Shown piece after piece: positions 4,754 through 6,393 of a stretch of DNA of 6,393 bases; within the stretch, counting starts at the first letter, position 1, and every line of letters starts with the position of its first letter. Origin of the DNA: JAZKSG01 sp036626215. GTDB taxonomy: Archaea > Thermoplasmatota > E2 > DHVEG-1. The notes beneath the pieces were generated by a model that was not told the DNA's origin, ran no database searches, and saw nothing but the letters and a program-made list of their open reading frames with translations. The stretch covers positions 1 through 6,393 of the forward strand of contig JAZKSG010000053.1 of NCBI GenBank assembly GCA_036626215.1, written 5' to 3'. A program made the position numbers and the translations under genes.

Positions 4754-6393
4754 ATGGATTTTTTTCCTTATACTCCTCGTAAAAACCAAGTTGCGATAAT
4801 AGAAACAATAAGAAAAACTCTTAGAAACAAAGGAAACTTGGTTTTTGAATCGGGGACAGGCAGCGGTAAAACGGTTTGCACTCTATCTTCTGCTTTAGAA
4901 TATGCTTTAGAAAATGACAAAAAAATAGTTTATACTACGCGGACTAACGCTCAACAAAGACAGGTGATGGTCGAATTACGGGAAATCCGAGATAAAAACC
5001 CGAATGTCAGAGATGAAATATTTGGAGTGGGGATGCAGGGCCGGGGAAACATGTGCATCCTCGCTGGTGATGACCCTGATTTTTCTGGTGGAACAGCTGA
5101 AGAACTTTCTAAACTATGTTCCAACGAAAAAAAGAAGGCGAGATCTAACGGCGAAAAAAATAAGGGATGTGTATATTATCGTACTTTTTTAAACAATAAA
5201 GAAAAAGTCAATGATGCAGTAGAGTGGTTTAAAGAAAAACTTCCTACCGCTGAAGAGTTTATAGATTTTTGTAGAGAAAAACAGCTCTGTCCATATGAAC
5301 TAAATAAACTTTTACTTAAAGATTCAAAAGTGGTTGTAGTTCCATATATCTATGTTTTTGATGTCAACATCCGTAACATGTTGTTTGATTGGTTAGGTGT
5401 ATCAGAGTATGATTTGATTCTGGTAGTGGATGAAGCACATAATCTCCCGGATTATATTAGAGATCTTTTTAGCGCCGAACTTTCATTCTGGATGCTTAAA
5501 AACTGTGTCAACGAGGCGGATAAATATGGCGATCCAGCTATGCTTGACGGTAAATATAGTCTATCAGAGTTCTGTAAACTTTTAGAAGATATACTGATAG
5601 ATTTACGTGATACCTATGTCTACAATATCAAAGAAAATGAACTCCGTCAACGTGATTTTAAAAAAAATGATGCTTTTATTCCTAGTCATGAATTCGACAC
5701 AGAGATTCTTTCTAGACTAAAAATCACGAGTAAACATCTACATGATATCATCGGTGACCTAATTGCTTATGGGGAAAAAATACAGGAGTACCGGGAGAAA
5801 GAAGGAAAACTCCCTCGTAGTTACCTCCATAAACTTGGTTTATTCCTGGAGTTTTGGGTCACTCTGGAAATGGATCAATATGCTAAGCTTGTTGTTGATT
5901 CACGTGAAGGCAAAAACCCTAGGATAGAGGCTTATTGTTTGGATCCCTCTGTGGGGGCTGAAGTGTTAAAAAAGTTTCATAGCACGATTCATATGTCTGG
6001 AACTTTGGAACCTCTGGAGGAATATCGTGATTCTATGGGTTTAGGTGAAAAGACAGAGTTAATTGCTTATCCTTCACCATTTCCAAAGAGTAATCGGAGA
6101 GTGTTGTTTGTACGTGATGTAACCACTAAGTATAGCGAGATAATGAAAAACAAAGATATTGTCTCCCGTATGAATGATTATATTTCTGATGTTTGCAATA
6201 GTTTTCCTCGTAACACCATGGTTTTTTTCCCAAGTTTCAACACTATGAGTACTTTTATGAGAAATGGTTTACGTGGCGATATCGACCGTTGTTTGTTCAT
6301 TGAGAAACAGGGTATGAGTCAGGCTGCTTTGATGGATGTAGTCTCAGATTTTAAGGAGTCTAGTGGCGATGAAAACTGTGCTGCTATGTTTTC
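4754..6393 (+). CDS. XPD/Rad3-family Fe-S DNA helicase, C-terminus outside the window
   Basis: The frame is open from ATG 4754 to the window edge (546 full codons visible). It is an SF2 helicase of the XPD/Rad3/DinG group, which in archaea unwinds DNA 5' to 3' and is linked to nucleotide excision repair; the exact cellular role in archaea is unsettled. Visible parts: FPYTPRKNQ (4-12), a Q-motif-like start; Walker A ESGTGSGKT (32-40) with K39; 'YTTRT', motif Ia; an iron-sulfur domain with candidate cluster ligands C101, C122, C139 and C179 (another cysteine at C173); 'VVVVPYIYVFD'; the Walker B/DEAH box VVDEAHNLPDYIRD with DEAH at 226-229; an Arch-type helical region about 235-400; 'HMSGTLEPLEEY' (413-424), motif III of this family; and 'NTMVFFPSFNTM', near residue 489, in the second motor domain. 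Motifs V and VI lie past the edge, probably about 100 residues. The leaderless start at 4754 is supported by the TATA-like box at 4721-4730. Confidence 0.92.
   Translation, partial: MDFFPYTPRKNQVAIIETIRKTLRNKGNLVFESGTGSGKTVCTLSSALEYALENDKKIVYTTRTNAQQRQVMVELREIRDKNPNVRDEIFGVGMQGRGNMCILAGDDPDFSGGTAEELSKLCSNEKKKARSNGEKNKGCVYYRTFLNNKEKVNDAVEWFKEKLPTAEEFIDFCREKQLCPYELNKLLLKDSKVVVVPYIYVFDVNIRNMLFDWLGVSEYDLILVVDEAHNLPDYIRDLFSAELSFWMLKNCVNEADKYGDPAMLDGKYSLSEFCKLLEDILIDLRDTYVYNIKENELRQRDFKKNDAFIPSHEFDTEILSRLKITSKHLHDIIGDLIAYGEKIQEYREKEGKLPRSYLHKLGLFLEFWVTLEMDQYAKLVVDSREGKNPRIEAYCLDPSVGAEVLKKFHSTIHMSGTLEPLEEYRDSMGLGEKTELIAYPSPFPKSNRRVLFVRDVTTKYSEIMKNKDIVSRMNDYISDVCNSFPRNTMVFFPSFNTMSTFMRNGLRGDIDRCLFIEKQGMSQAALMDVVSDFKESSGDENCAAMF

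Noticed and set aside
5004..5192. Open frame of 62 codons inside the helicase gene
   Set aside because: Shifted frame within the Fe-S domain coding region; the helicase frame is continuous through it.
1..6393. CRISPR array, insertion sequence, tRNA-borne attachment site or defence island
   Set aside because: No spaced direct repeats, terminal inverted repeats, transposase or integrase motifs, and no repeat of the tRNA 3' end further along the window were seen by eye; base use looks even throughout.

Overview
This window is ordinary archaeal chromosome, AT-rich and gene-dense. Archaeal origin is shown by a CDP-archaeol synthase (CarS), a Taw2-type wyosine enzyme, a Tsr3 rRNA modification enzyme, an XPD-family Fe-S helicase, a tRNA without an encoded CCA end, and start codons 27-28 nt below TATA-like boxes (leaderless mRNAs). 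The general look, including the ArsR-like regulator, suggests a low-GC euryarchaeon of the Thermoplasmatota type. That placement is an impression from memory, not a computed one.

Layout: a complete tRNA-Ala(GGC) at the left edge (3-76) is followed by a 98-residue two-helix membrane protein (131-427) and an ArsR-like winged-helix regulator (515-1021), all on the + strand. A cysteine synthase-family gene (1032-1928, minus) converges on the regulator with only 10 bp between the stops. A 267-bp divergent region (1929-2195) separates it from carS (2196-2798, +), which is followed after 53 bp by a small eight-cysteine zinc protein (2852-3154, +). A convergent T/A-rich terminator zone (3155-3266) follows. 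Then comes a two-gene minus-strand operon, transcribed taw2 (4627-3788) then tsr3 (to 3267). A 126-bp divergent promoter region separates taw2 from an XPD-like helicase that starts at 4754 and runs off the right edge.

Functional themes: RNA modification (Taw2 and Tsr3, both of which move the 3-amino-3-carboxypropyl group of S-adenosylmethionine), lipid synthesis (CarS), sulfur amino acid synthesis and DNA repair. The most interesting points are the overlapping pair of aminocarboxypropyl transferases acting on tRNA and rRNA, and the start region of the cysteine synthase gene. There the only good ribosome binding site points to a different reading frame, which means either a leader ORF or a one-base indel. 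I found no CRISPR array, transposon, defence island or clearly undescribed multi-gene system.
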